Origin: an uncultured Alistipes sp.
GTDB lineage: Bacteria > Bacteroidota > Bacteroidia > Bacteroidales > Rikenellaceae
Length of the DNA stretch: 64,000 bases
NCBI GenBank assembly: GCA_938014215.1
Contig: CALLRW010000032.1
Coordinates: 62,001-126,000, forward strand
Reading direction: 5' to 3'
The translations under genes and the position numbers were made by a program. Below, in pieces: positions 19,383-28,790 of this stretch (positions are counted from its first letter, which is position 1; each line of letters opens with the position of its first letter). The notes beneath the pieces were generated by a model. The model was not told where the DNA came from and made no database searches. It was given only the letters and a program-made list of their open reading frames with translations.

Positions 19383-20159
19383 TTACTCCTTGCCGAGCGC
19401 CACCTCCGAGAGGACGGGCCGGTGGTCCGAGAGTTGCGAATCGTCGCACGTGACGGTCCGTTTCAGTTCGATCGGCAGCTCGCCGCGGTAGAAGATGTGG
19501 TCGATCTTGATCGAGGGGTCGCTGGCCGGATAGGTTGGCTCGCTGTTCGTGAGGGGGGTCCATCCGTCGTCGGTCAGGCGCTGGATTTCGGGGCTGTCGG
19601 GGGCGGCGTTCATGTCTCCGGCCAGGAAGGTCGGATAGGGGGTGCGGGCGAAGTAGGCGTTGATGAACCCGGTCTGTTCGTGGCGGGCCTCCGGCGAGGT
19701 GACCTCGAGGTGGGTGCAGGCGAAGGTGACGATGCCGCGGTCGGGCATCTCGACATCGACGACGAGCATCACACGCTGTTCGGCGCGCCCCTCGTGGGGG
19801 AGCAGCACGCGATCGACGCGGATGATCGGATAGCGGCTCAGGATGCCGATTCCGTAGTATCCGCCCATGTAGTCGAGGGCCTTTCCGTAGGCGGTGAACA
19901 GGCCGGTGACGCGTCCCAGTTCGTTGACGAACCGGACATGGTTCTGTTTCGGGGCGCGTTTTCGGGCGGTGTTCCAGTCGCACTCCTGGAGGGCCACCAG
20001 GTCGGGATCCTTTTCGGCGATATACTTGCCGATCTGCTCCATCGAGGCGAGTTCGCCGAAGCGGAGGTTGTAGCTCATGATGCGCAGGTCGCGCACCTGG
20101 GCCAGCAGGGCGCCGTGGAGGAGCAGCAGGCCGAAGAGGGTAAGGATGCTTTTTTTCAT
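19383..20159 (-). CDS. Secreted EEP-fold phosphoesterase (locus copy 2)
   Basis: The start at 20159 gives a signal peptide (MKKSILTLFGLLLLHGALLAQ); a longer frame would enter the upstream gene. The 258-residue protein has the full EEP set: RIMSYNLRFGE, LVALQECDW, FACTHLEV, LAGDMNAAPDS near the C-terminal third, IKIDHIFY and LSDHRPV at the end. It lies 13 bases behind an unknown lipoprotein gene which in turn follows another EEP gene, so two EEP enzymes serve the same glycan locus. Likely substrates are phosphodiesters on host glycans, lipids or nucleic acid; which one is not visible in sequence. Confidence 0.85.
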   Translation of the reverse strand: MKKSILTLFGLLLLHGALLAQVRDLRIMSYNLRFGELASMEQIGKYIAEKDPDLVALQECDWNTARKRAPKQNHVRFVNELGRVTGLFTAYGKALDYMGGYYGIGILSRYPIIRVDRVLLPHEGRAEQRVMLVVDVEMPDRGIVTFACTHLEVTSPEARHEQTGFINAYFARTPYPTFLAGDMNAAPDSPEIQRLTDDGWTPLTNSEPTYPASDPSIKIDHIFYRGELPIELKRTVTCDDSQLSDHRPVLSEVALGKE

Positions 20160-20172
20160 GATTTTCTGCGGA

Positions 20173-20973
20173 TCAGAGTTTTTCGATCGTAAGGAGGTAA
20201 TAGGGGAGAGCGGCTTCGGAGCGTTTCTCGATGGAGCGGCAGACGAACCCCACCGGCGTGAGGACGAAGAGGTCGCAGGGAGTCGACGAGCTTTCGGCGA
20301 AGGCGATGCGGTAGTTTCGGAGGTTCCAGCGGAGCCACTCTTCGACATCGGCCTTCACCTCGTTGCGGATCGAACCGACGACGATCCCCGAGGTCTGGAG
20401 CAGGCTGCCGCGCTGGGCGACCAGGGCCTCGAAGGCGGCGCGGTCTTCGAATCGCGAGGTGTAGAGGGTGACCGGAGTCGGCTTCGAGAGCGGGGCCTCG
20501 AAGGTGCATCCCGAGGTGCGGAGCGACCCTTCCCAGACGGCGTCGAGGGCCTCGACCAGATGGCGGGTGACGATACCCGTACCCTTGATCTGCGAGGAGG
20601 TGGGTTCGAACTGCACGAAGAACGAGTAGCTGCGCGTGGCGCGGGCGATTTCGACCTGCGGGATCGGCTCGCCGAGGCGGAAGTCCGACCGCTCGAAGAG
20701 GTAGATGGCCGATGCCGGGCTGGCGTTGTTGATCAGCGTGGCGAGCGACGCGGGCTGCTGCGAGGCGAAGAGCGTCTCGTCGTCGAGCGTCGAGAAGCAG
20801 GTGACGCGCAGCAGGTTGTCCGTGTTGACGGTTTCGGGGGGTTCGGGAGCGATGTATTCGTCCTTCGGCTTCTCGGGCGAGGGTTTTGTTCCTTGGTCGT
20901 CGGCCGAATCGGAGCAGGCGGCCAGCAGGACGGCCGCTCCGAACAGTCCGAGCAGTGTGCGGTTTGTCTTCAT
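20173..20973 (-). CDS. Uncharacterised lipoprotein between two EEP genes
   Basis: The start at 20973 (MKTNRTLLGLFGAAVLLAACSD, lipobox Cys near 20) leaves a 4-base gap after the upstream stop; an in-frame ATG at 20991 would add six residues and overlap that gene. The 266-residue protein has a Pro/Glu-rich linker (residues about 30-50) and then a mixed alpha/beta domain with LLRVTCFSTLDDETLF, SAIYLFERSDF, TPVTLYTSRFED and CDLFVLTPVGFVCRSIEK. Parts such as VTCFSTLDD recall a degenerate EEP strand, but the catalytic GD.N and SDH motifs are absent. I do not recognise the family. Confidence 0.65.
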   Translation of the reverse strand: MKTNRTLLGLFGAAVLLAACSDSADDQGTKPSPEKPKDEYIAPEPPETVNTDNLLRVTCFSTLDDETLFASQQPASLATLINNASPASAIYLFERSDFRLGEPIPQVEIARATRSYSFFVQFEPTSSQIKGTGIVTRHLVEALDAVWEGSLRTSGCTFEAPLSKPTPVTLYTSRFEDRAAFEALVAQRGSLLQTSGIVVGSIRNEVKADVEEWLRWNLRNYRIAFAESSSTPCDLFVLTPVGFVCRSIEKRSEAALPYYLLTIEKL

Positions 20974-20977
20974 GGCT

Positions 20978-21760
20978 TTATTCGGTTTCATAGGTCAGAT
21001 CGGCAATCAGGGCGCAGTGGTCCGAGAGCGCGGGCTGTGCGTCGACCTGGAAATTCGAGCAGCTCCAGTGCTTGGGGAATCCCATGATGTAGTCGAGCCG
21101 GCGGTTGGGGTTGCTCGAGGGGATGGTGAAATCGGTCGTACCGCCGAGGTTCTGCCAGTTGATGCGGGCATAGCTGACGGTGTTGCTGTCGGGCGTGGCG
21201 TTGAAGTCGCCGCCGATGAGGGTGGGCGTGGTGTAGTCCTTCATCAGTTCGGTGTTGTAGTCGGCGATGTTCTTCACGCGCATGTCCTCCGACTCGACGG
21301 CCAGGTGGACCGACGCCACGCGGACCGTCTCACCGCCGGGGAGCTGGATGCAGACCCAGCCGCAGGCCCGGGGTTCGTTGGCCCCCGCGGGCGAGGAGAT
21401 CACGCGTCCGGCCTTGAAACAGGGGTACTTGCTGAGGATTGCCACCCCGAACGCACCGCCCTGATAGGTGAACGACTTGGCGTAATAGGGGAACATGCCG
21501 AGTTCGGAGGCGATTTCGGTCAGCAAATCCTTGTTTCCGTTGCGGGTGGTGAAGTTGTCGACCTCCTGCAGCAGGACGACGTCGGGGTTGTACTGGCGGA
21601 TGAAGTCGACGTAGGGTTGGGCCTTGTAGTCGGCATAGGATCCGCCCTCCTTCATGTTGAGCGACATGACGCGGAGCGACAGCGGCTCCCGGGCGGCGAT
21701 CGCCTGAGGGATCGCCGCCGCCAGAAGCAGTGCCGTGAGAATACGGAAGATTCGTTTCAT
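20978..21760 (-). CDS. Secreted EEP-fold phosphoesterase (locus copy 1)
   Basis: The start at 21760 begins a signal peptide (MKRIFRILTALLLAAAIPQAIA). The 260-residue product shows LRVMSLNMKEGG, VVLLQEVDNF, VASVHLAVESED, LIGGDFNATPDSN, RRLDYIMGF and LSDHCALI, i.e. all metal and catalytic residues of the EEP fold. It lies 22 bases after SusD, so it is likely the first enzyme made in the locus. It is a paralogue of the enzyme coded at 19383-20159 and, more distantly, of the one at 78-1112. Confidence 0.86.
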   Translation of the reverse strand: MKRIFRILTALLLAAAIPQAIAAREPLSLRVMSLNMKEGGSYADYKAQPYVDFIRQYNPDVVLLQEVDNFTTRNGNKDLLTEIASELGMFPYYAKSFTYQGGAFGVAILSKYPCFKAGRVISSPAGANEPRACGWVCIQLPGGETVRVASVHLAVESEDMRVKNIADYNTELMKDYTTPTLIGGDFNATPDSNTVSYARINWQNLGGTTDFTIPSSNPNRRLDYIMGFPKHWSCSNFQVDAQPALSDHCALIADLTYETE

Positions 21761-21782
21761 GATATCGAATGCCATTGAGCGA

Positions 21783-23477
21783 TTAGTTCCAGCCGGGGTT
21801 GTTGGGGAGCAGGTTGGGGTTGAGCTGCGACTGTTTGAAGGGGACCGAGAGCAGGTAGTGCTTCGGGTCGACGAACGTGCGGCCGGTCTCGATGACGAGA
21901 TACTCCTCGCCGTTGACATTCTTCCAGGTCAGGTCGTCGAGGCTGACCGAGAGACGCGACTGGTCGAGCCAGCTGCGTTTGACACCGAGCAGATCCTCGC
22001 CGAGGCGTGCGCCCTCCTTCCAGCGGATGAGGTCGAAGTAGCGATGCCCCTCGAAGAAGAGTTCGACGCGGCGTTCGCGGCGGATTTCGGTGCGCAGATC
22101 GGAGCCTGCGGGGAGTTTTCCGAGTTCGAGGTGGACCATTCCGACGCGGTCGCGCAGCTGGTTGATCGTGCGGTCGAGGTCGTCCTGAGTGACGTTTCCG
22201 AGACGCTCCTTGGCCTCGATGTAGTTGAGCAGCACCTCGGCATAGCGGATCAGGATGATGTCGTTGTCGTCGTGGCCGACGCTGCTGACGGTGCTCGGTT
22301 CGACATACTTGAGGAGGTAGTACCCCGAGTAGGTCATGCAACCCGTGCGCATGTTGACCATCAGCGGGTAGGTGAACAGACCGGGGTTGTCGTTGTCAAT
22401 ATTGCCGTCGACGCCGCCCTCCCAGGGGGTTCCGGGAGCGAGGATCGACTGCTTCATGCGGGGGTCACGGTGTTCGAAGACCTCCTCGTAGCTTTTGGCC
22501 GAGTCGGGGTCCCAGATTTCGCCCGTATCGGTCAGGTAGGATTCGATGGTCGACTTGGTCGGCACGAAACGCGAGTAGTCGTTCGGCACCCAGATTTCGC
22601 GCGAGAGGTTGTGCGACGTTCGGGCATCCTCGCCGAGGTTGTAGTTGTAGACGAACGCCAGCAGGGTTTCGTGGTTGTTGGCGTTACGCGAGGCACGTCC
22701 CGTGTAGTTGAACAGGTTCCGGTAGTCGACATCGGGGTTTCCGGTCTTGTAGAGCGCGTAGTAGGGCGAAGCCATGGCCCGTTCGGCGGCACTGACGGCA
22801 TCGTCCCAGCGTTCGTTGTAGAGGTAGATGCGCGAGAGCAGAGCCAGGGCGGCGGTCTGCGAGACGCGGCCGAACTCGTCGCTTCCGGCCTCGATATACT
22901 CGGGCAGGGCCTTGTAGTGCTCCTCGAGATCCCTGGTGATGGCGTCGATGATGTCGGCGCGCTTGTCGCGGCCGCGGTAGACGTCGGGCGAATCGACACT
23001 CAGCACGTCGGTGATGTAGGGCACGTCGCCGAAGTAGGAGGTGAGCAGCCAGTAGTTGTAGGCGCGGTAGAAGTAGGCCTCGGCGGCGTAACGCTCCTTG
23101 ACCTCGTCGCTGACGTTGACGGCACGCTGGTAGTTGGCCAGATAGTAGTTCGTGCGGCCGATGTAGGTGTAGGATTCGTCCCAGATGGTGTTGATCTGGC
23201 TGATGTCGGTGGCGTAGTTGCCGCCGCCGATGGTTCTGAATGCGGTGGTGACGGCCCAGGGGGCGCTGTCAGCCATGGCTTCGGTCATGTTGAGCCAGTA
23301 TTTTCCGCGCAGCGAGGCGGTGAAGGTGTTTGCGACGCTTTTGACATGCTCTTCGGTCTGCCAGAAGTTTTCGTCGGTGATCTGGTCCATGGGGTACCGG
23401 TCGAGGAAGGCGTCGTTGCACGAGACCGCCAGAACCCCGGCCAGCAGAAGTGCGTATGCTTTGTTTTTCATGTTCAT
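21783..23477 (-). CDS. RagB/SusD family nutrient-binding outer-membrane lipoprotein
   Basis: The 564-residue protein has a lipoprotein signal (ALLLAGVLAVSCND, Cys near 20), the SusD start FLDRYPMDQITDENFWQTEEH, TPR-like helical pieces (YAAEAYFYRAYNYWLLTSYFGDVPYIT is the classic SusD core) and the usual end in IETGRTFVDPKHYLLSVPFKQSQLNPNLLPNNPGWN. A second in-frame ATG two codons later is an equally good start. It pairs with the SusC-like receptor directly upstream and holds glycan at the cell surface for transport. Confidence 0.93.
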   Translation of the reverse strand: MNMKNKAYALLLAGVLAVSCNDAFLDRYPMDQITDENFWQTEEHVKSVANTFTASLRGKYWLNMTEAMADSAPWAVTTAFRTIGGGNYATDISQINTIWDESYTYIGRTNYYLANYQRAVNVSDEVKERYAAEAYFYRAYNYWLLTSYFGDVPYITDVLSVDSPDVYRGRDKRADIIDAITRDLEEHYKALPEYIEAGSDEFGRVSQTAALALLSRIYLYNERWDDAVSAAERAMASPYYALYKTGNPDVDYRNLFNYTGRASRNANNHETLLAFVYNYNLGEDARTSHNLSREIWVPNDYSRFVPTKSTIESYLTDTGEIWDPDSAKSYEEVFEHRDPRMKQSILAPGTPWEGGVDGNIDNDNPGLFTYPLMVNMRTGCMTYSGYYLLKYVEPSTVSSVGHDDNDIILIRYAEVLLNYIEAKERLGNVTQDDLDRTINQLRDRVGMVHLELGKLPAGSDLRTEIRRERRVELFFEGHRYFDLIRWKEGARLGEDLLGVKRSWLDQSRLSVSLDDLTWKNVNGEEYLVIETGRTFVDPKHYLLSVPFKQSQLNPNLLPNNPGWN

Positions 23478-23513
23478 GCGATGTTGAAGGGTGAGTCCGG
23501 ATCGCCCGGAGCA

Positions 23514-26500
23514 CTATTTGAAGGAGAGGTTCATACCGAAGACGAAGGTCTTGACCTGGGGGTAGTAACCGCCGCTCGATACGGGGGTTTCGGGGTCGTA
23601 GGCGTAGAAGAAGTCGCTGCGGGTGAAGAGGTTGTCGATCGAGACATAGAACCGGCAGTTGCTGATGTGGGCCTTCGAGGTCCATTTTTTGGGCAGCGTA
23701 TAACCGACCTGGATGTTCTTCAGACGCAGGTACGAGGCATCTTCGAGCCAGAAGGTCGAGAAGGTGCTCTGGTTGAAGCTCGTGTTGTAGGTCAGACGCG
23801 GATACGAGGCATTCGGATTGGGGTTTGTCTTGATGTTGTACCGGTCGAGGTGCACCTTCTGCGGGTATCCGGCCTGATCCTGGAAGGCGTGGCGGGCGCT
23901 GCCGGTGAGGTAACCGTCGCACTTGCCCACACCCTGGAGCAGGAAGCTGAAGTCGATGCCCTTCCAGGCGAGGTTTCCGCGGAAGCTGTAGGTGTAACGG
24001 GGGATGTTGCTGCCGACGACCACGCGGTCGTATTCGGGCGAGATGCGTCCGTCGGGCACGCCGTCCGGGCCGCTGATGTCCTTGTACTTGATGTCGCCGG
24101 GCTGGTAGTCGTAACCCAGGACGGTGGGGATGTTGGGCAGGGCGTAGCGGCCGGTCGACTGATCGTAGACATCGAAGTCCTCGGGGGTCATCAGACCGGT
24201 GGCGACATATCCGTAGAAGGCGTCGATCGGGTCGCCCTCGCGGCGGATCTGATAGCCGCTCAGGTCGGCGGCCGTATCGCCCAGCGAGGTGATCTTGTTC
24301 TTGACGTCGGCGAGGTTGAATCCCACGCCGTAGGAGAATTCGCCGATGCGGTCCTGCCAGTTGACGTCGAGTTCCCAGCCGCGGTTGTTCACCGAACCGA
24401 GGTTCTCTTCGGGCCAGTCGGAGCCGATCTGGGCGGGATAGGTTCGTTTGAGCAGCGTGCGGTCGGTGTTTTTGTCATACCAGTCGAAGGTCATGCTGAG
24501 GCGGTTGGAGAAGAGGGCCACGTCGATACCGAAGTCGAGCATCTTGATCTTCTCCCAGGTCAGGCTGGGGTTTGCGAGGATGCTCTGGATGTAGCCCGTC
24601 GTAGCGTTGCCGCCGATGAGCGAGATACCGGTCGAGTAGCTTTCGAGGACGCCCAGATAGGGGTAGTTCGACGAGCCGACATACTGGTTGCCGAGCATAC
24701 CGTACGAAGCGCGGATCTTGATGTTGTCGACGACCTTGCGCGTAGCCTCCATGAACGACTCCTCGGAGAGGCGCCAGGCTGCGGAGAAGGAGGGGAACCA
24801 ACCGCCGCGGTTGTTCTTGTGGAAGCGCGACGAGAGGTCGTAACGGAGGTTCATCTCGAGGAGGTATCGCTCGTCGAAGTTATAGCTGAGCCGACCGAAG
24901 CCCGATCGCAGGGCCCACTGCGTGGCCAGGGCGTCGTTGCTCATCGTCGAGGCGTCGCCGAGGTTGAGCGTCGGATCCTTTTCGGTGGTGAGGTTGTTCC
25001 GCGAGGCTTCGAAATCCTTTTCGACGTAGACCTCCTGCTCCATGCCGACGACGCCGCTGATCTGGTGGCGGTTGATGTGGAAGTCGAAGTCGGTCTGGAG
25101 GATGAGGGTCTGCTGCGTCCGTTTGTAGTCCTTGTTTGAGAGGGAGTTGGGGGAGTTGTAGGTGACCGTGGCGCCCGAATCGGGGTTGACGAAGGTGATG
25201 GTCTTCTTGAGGGTCTCCTGCAGGGCGTTGTAGGAGGAGAAGTTGTAGGTGGCGCTGACGTTCCAGCCCTTCATGAGGTTGACCTTGAGGGTTTCGAGCA
25301 GCGAGACCTCCTCGACATCGGACGAAGTCCGTCCGCCGTCGTAGAGGATGGCCACGGGGTTCGTGTTGCCGCCGCCGTAGGCCCACGATCCGTCGGTGTA
25401 GCGGACGGGGACGTTGGGGGCGATACGCATGGCGTTGTAGATGGCTCCGCCGCCGCTCGAGAGCGAATTGAGCGGGGAGGTGATCTTGCGCAGCGTGTAG
25501 CCGATGTTGGAGGAGAGGGTGACGATCTTGGCGATCTTCGTATCCATCTTGTAACGGATGTTGTGACGCTGTTCGCCGGTTGTGTTTCCGACGGTCAGGC
25601 CGTCCTGGTCGAAGTAGCGGTAGCTGAGGCGGTATCCCGATTCGCCGAAGGCTCCGACGACCGAAGCTCCGTAACTCTGCTGCAGGGCGCTGCCCTTGAG
25701 CACCTGGTCGATCCAGTCGGTATCGGCATAGAGGTTGGGCATCGTGCCGTTCTTCACGGCGTCGAACTGCTCCTGGCTCCAGGCTCCCGAGACGCCGATG
25801 TTTTCGCGGGCCTCGTTGTCGAGGGTCATGTATTCGATGGCGTTGCACATTTCGGGCAGACGGGTCGGGGTCTGGAGACCGACGTAGGCATCGAAGGTGA
25901 TCTGGGGTTCGGTGTTTCCGGCGAGTTTGCGGGTTGTGACGAGGATGACGCCGTTGGCGGCGCGGGCGCCGTAGATGGCGGCCGAGGCGGCATCCTTGAG
26001 GACCGAGACGCTTTCGATATCGTCGGGGTTGATGGCCGAGATGTCGCCCTCGACGCCGTCGACGAGGATCAGCGGGTTGGAGTTACCGATCGTGCCGATA
26101 CCGCGCACGCGGATCGTGGTCGAGGAGTTACCGGGCTGGGCCGTGGAGTTGACGACCGTGACGCCGGGCAGCAGTCCCTGCAGGCCGCTCGAGAAGGTGG
26201 CCATGGGTCGCGAGGCGATGTCTTCGCTCGAAATGGCGGCGACGGATCCGGTCAGGTTGACCTTTTTCTGGACGCCGTATCCGACGACCACGACATCGTC
26301 GATGAGCTGGTTGTCGCTCTGCAGGACGATGTCGAGCGACGTTTGGGCGCCGAGGAGCACCTCCTGCCGGTCGTAGCCGAGGAACGAGATCTGGAGTTTC
26401 TGACCCTCCTGGGCCTCGATCGAGAAGTCGCCGTCGATGCCGGTCACGACGCCGCGGTTGGTTCCCACGACGATGACGCTGGCGCCGATGACGGGCTGAC

Positions 26501-26924
26501 CGGCCGCATCTCTGACTACACCCGATACATGACCCGGGGCGAGGGTTTTCGTCGGGTTGGCCGACTCTCTGCTGCCGGGCAGGGGTTTGACGACGATTCG
26601 TTTTCCGGCGAGGGTTGCCGAGAGGTGCTGGCGGGCCAGGACGCGGTTGACCAGCGCGAGGACCTCTTCGTTCGAGGCCTTGACGCTCACGGGTTGGGCG
26701 AGGTCAATTTCATTGTTGTTGTAGGCGAAGGTGTAGCCGCTGAGTTTTTCGACCTGTTCGATGAACTCGCGGGTGGAGTGGCCCTGCCCCTCCATGTCGA
26801 GCGAGATCGTCTTGTTCTGAGCGGCCGCCGGGAGCAGGGCGCAGAGGGCCAACACAAGGGTAAGGATCGACTTCCGCAGGGGTGAGAACCGGCCGAAGTG
26901 CTTCAGGTGTCGGATTTTTTCCAT
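23514..26924 (-). CDS. SusC/RagA family TonB-dependent receptor with STN domain
   Basis: A 1136-residue receptor. After the leader there is a secretin/TonB short N-terminal (STN) domain (about residues 50-112, REFIEQVEKLSGYTFAYNNNE...), which signals to FecR; then a carboxypeptidase regulatory-like domain (about 130-210, VSGVVRDAAGQPVIGASVIV); the SusC plug signature GTIGNSNPLILVDGVEGD; and a beta-barrel ending in TFVFGMNLSFK. The STN domain fits the FecR and ECF sigma genes just upstream: substrate binding outside should release the sigma factor. Imports the oligosaccharide captured by the partner SusD. Confidence 0.94.
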   Translation of the reverse strand: MEKIRHLKHFGRFSPLRKSILTLVLALCALLPAAAQNKTISLDMEGQGHSTREFIEQVEKLSGYTFAYNNNEIDLAQPVSVKASNEEVLALVNRVLARQHLSATLAGKRIVVKPLPGSRESANPTKTLAPGHVSGVVRDAAGQPVIGASVIVVGTNRGVVTGIDGDFSIEAQEGQKLQISFLGYDRQEVLLGAQTSLDIVLQSDNQLIDDVVVVGYGVQKKVNLTGSVAAISSEDIASRPMATFSSGLQGLLPGVTVVNSTAQPGNSSTTIRVRGIGTIGNSNPLILVDGVEGDISAINPDDIESVSVLKDAASAAIYGARAANGVILVTTRKLAGNTEPQITFDAYVGLQTPTRLPEMCNAIEYMTLDNEARENIGVSGAWSQEQFDAVKNGTMPNLYADTDWIDQVLKGSALQQSYGASVVGAFGESGYRLSYRYFDQDGLTVGNTTGEQRHNIRYKMDTKIAKIVTLSSNIGYTLRKITSPLNSLSSGGGAIYNAMRIAPNVPVRYTDGSWAYGGGNTNPVAILYDGGRTSSDVEEVSLLETLKVNLMKGWNVSATYNFSSYNALQETLKKTITFVNPDSGATVTYNSPNSLSNKDYKRTQQTLILQTDFDFHINRHQISGVVGMEQEVYVEKDFEASRNNLTTEKDPTLNLGDASTMSNDALATQWALRSGFGRLSYNFDERYLLEMNLRYDLSSRFHKNNRGGWFPSFSAAWRLSEESFMEATRKVVDNIKIRASYGMLGNQYVGSSNYPYLGVLESYSTGISLIGGNATTGYIQSILANPSLTWEKIKMLDFGIDVALFSNRLSMTFDWYDKNTDRTLLKRTYPAQIGSDWPEENLGSVNNRGWELDVNWQDRIGEFSYGVGFNLADVKNKITSLGDTAADLSGYQIRREGDPIDAFYGYVATGLMTPEDFDVYDQSTGRYALPNIPTVLGYDYQPGDIKYKDISGPDGVPDGRISPEYDRVVVGSNIPRYTYSFRGNLAWKGIDFSFLLQGVGKCDGYLTGSARHAFQDQAGYPQKVHLDRYNIKTNPNPNASYPRLTYNTSFNQSTFSTFWLEDASYLRLKNIQVGYTLPKKWTSKAHISNCRFYVSIDNLFTRSDFFYAYDPETPVSSGGYYPQVKTFVFGMNLSFK

Positions 26925-26983
26925 GTCTGAAATTTTAAGTTTGAATGGTATTGCAGTTTGTCGGGGCTTTCCCCGTGGGGGGA

Positions 26984-27976
26984 TTACCGGTAGATGCGGA
27001 TGAAGTGTTCGTCGATCTGGCGGTAGTTGAGATTGGCCAGCGTGGTGGTCAGATCGAGGGCGCTTTCGAGCTTTTCGGGCTGCAGCGTGAAGGAGAGACC
27101 GATCGAGGTGTCGATGCCCGGATCGATCAGGAACCGCACATTGTAGCGGTGTTCGAGATTGGTCAGGATGTCGGCCAGCGGGGTATTTTCGAAGACGATC
27201 GAGTCGTTGCGCCAGTTGCAGTAGTTGCTGGCGGTGACCTGTTTGACGACGAATCGCTGCGATTGGGTGTTGAAGATGCAGCTTTGGTTCGGCTGCAGGC
27301 GGAGCGGATTTTTGAGCCGGTTGCTGAGGACCTCGACGCTACCGCTGAGCAGCGTCACCTCGTTGGTGCCGAATGCCTCGAAGTTGCAGGCGTTGAATCG
27401 GGTTCCGAGGACCTTGACCTGCATCTGTCCGAGTTCGACAACGAACGGACGGAGCGAATCCTTGCGGACCTCGAAGAAGGCTTCGCCGTCGAGCCGGACG
27501 TAACGGCGGTCGGCGCGGTCGAAATTGCGGGCGAAGGTGAGTTGCGAGCCGGCGTTGAGCCAGACGACCGTCTGGTCGGGCAGCGTGAAGCGGCCTCTGC
27601 TGTTGTCGGCCGTGACGAAGGTGGTGGTAGCCCGCCGGTCGGCCAGCCGGTTGACCACCAGGATGTTGACTGCCACGATGCCGAGCAGGACGGCGGCTGC
27701 GGCGACGGGCCGCATGCGGAGAATCCATCCGCGCAGCGACGGGCGGCTGGCATCGATCCCCATGTCGGTATGCAGCCGGCGGAGTTTTCGTTCGTAGCTG
27801 CGGCGGTCGACCTCGATCACCGAGCGGGGGTCGAGACGGTTCCACTCCTCCTCGAGGAGCTTCTCCTTGAGTTCGGCATCCGACGGATCGAGACACCACC
27901 GGCGGAACAGTGCGCGGGCCTTTTCGGGCATCGGGTGGTGCAGAAACAGGTGAATGATCTTTTTGGCTAAGTCCAT
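26984..27976 (-). CDS. FecR family anti-sigma regulator
   Basis: A 330-residue single-span protein: cytoplasmic N-terminal part (residues 1-86) that binds sigma, one membrane helix (about 88-108, MRPVAAAAVLLGIVAVNILVV), and a periplasmic FecR domain with DNSRGRFTLPDQTVVWLNAGSQL and LDGEAFFEVRKD. The C-terminal part (about 255-330) has the DUF4974 look, with FENTPLADILTNLEHRYNV, itself STN-like. It lies 59 bases before the SusC gene and about 120 bases after the ECF sigma gene and should transmit the state of that receptor to the sigma factor. Confidence 0.92.
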   Translation of the reverse strand: MDLAKKIIHLFLHHPMPEKARALFRRWCLDPSDAELKEKLLEEEWNRLDPRSVIEVDRRSYERKLRRLHTDMGIDASRPSLRGWILRMRPVAAAAVLLGIVAVNILVVNRLADRRATTTFVTADNSRGRFTLPDQTVVWLNAGSQLTFARNFDRADRRYVRLDGEAFFEVRKDSLRPFVVELGQMQVKVLGTRFNACNFEAFGTNEVTLLSGSVEVLSNRLKNPLRLQPNQSCIFNTQSQRFVVKQVTASNYCNWRNDSIVFENTPLADILTNLEHRYNVRFLIDPGIDTSIGLSFTLQPEKLESALDLTTTLANLNYRQIDEHFIRIYR

Positions 27977-28096
27977 CTTCGTGCGATTTACACACTAAAG
28001 ACGGGCATCGGGGGCTTTCCCCCAGTCGATCGCGGGATTTTTTTTGTTAAGAAACGGTTACAAAAATGCAACCGCCAGTTTCATAACCGAATACGT

Positions 28097-28654
28097 TCAG
28101 ATGAAGAGGATGAGTATCTGGACGAGTTTGCGCAGTTCGGCCAGCGCTTCGTGGATGTGGTACTCGACGGTTTTGAGCGAGATCCCGAGTTGTCGGGCGA
28201 TTTCGGGCTGCGGGATTCCGTCGATGCGGCTCATGCGGAAGATGCGCTGCCGCTGCGGGGACATCTTGTCGACGGCCAGTTCGATCAGCAGCAGCAGATC
28301 CTTCTGGTCGATGCGGGCCGCGATGTCGTCGGAGACGAGTTCCGAGAGGTCGACCGCCTGGGAGGTTTGCTGGTAACGGGCATCGACGGCCTTGTGTTCG
28401 AAGCGGTCGAAGATGGCGTTTTTGGTCATCCGGAAGAGGTAGTTCTTGAACGAGCGGACGTTCTGGAGTGTTTCGCGGTTCTCCCAGATCTTGAGGAAGA
28501 GGTCGTGGGCGAGGTCTTCGGCTTCGGCGCGGTCTTTGAGCATGCAGCATGCGAAGGCCTCCACATGCGGGGCATGACGCATGTACAGCGTATCGAAAGC
28601 CTTGCAGTCGCCTTCGATCAGATCGTGCAGCAGCATTTCGTCTGTCGGAGCCAT
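28097..28654 (-). CDS. ECF RNA polymerase sigma factor (Bacteroidota RpoE-like)
   Basis: A 185-residue sigma-70 family protein with region 2 at about residues 20-90 (FDTLYMRHAPHVEAFACCMLKDRAEAEDLAHDLFLKIWENRE) and region 4 at about 120-178 (SPQRQRIFRMSRIDGIPQPEIARQLGISLKTVEYHIHEALAELRK). It heads the FecR/SusC/SusD locus and would switch that locus on when released by FecR. The start at 28654 is used because the ATG begins the conserved N-terminal part; no upstream alternative looks better. Confidence 0.92.
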   Translation of the reverse strand: MAPTDEMLLHDLIEGDCKAFDTLYMRHAPHVEAFACCMLKDRAEAEDLAHDLFLKIWENRETLQNVRSFKNYLFRMTKNAIFDRFEHKAVDARYQQTSQAVDLSELVSDDIAARIDQKDLLLLIELAVDKMSPQRQRIFRMSRIDGIPQPEIARQLGISLKTVEYHIHEALAELRKLVQILILFI

Positions 28655-28758
28655 CGCGGACGGGATCTTTAAAACCTTTCATCTCCTCCGGAATCCGGCT
28701 TTTGTCTTTAGCCGCGGGGTGTCGGGCCCGGGCGTTGGCCGGTCGGAATAGAGTGCGG

Positions 28759-28790
28759 CAAAGCTATGCATAAATTTTTGTTTATCCAAA
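28759..28790 (-). promoter_or_regulatory. Promoter for the ECF sigma gene
   Basis: On the minus strand TTTG (28787-28790), 20 bases, then TAGCTTTG (28759-28766). This housekeeping-type promoter would supply the basal level of sigma and FecR. Confidence 0.65.

Noticed and set aside
21735..25139. 1134-codon plus-strand frame across SusD and SusC
   Set aside because: It is antisense to two recognisable genes and has a Val/Asp/Gly-rich composition with no domain.
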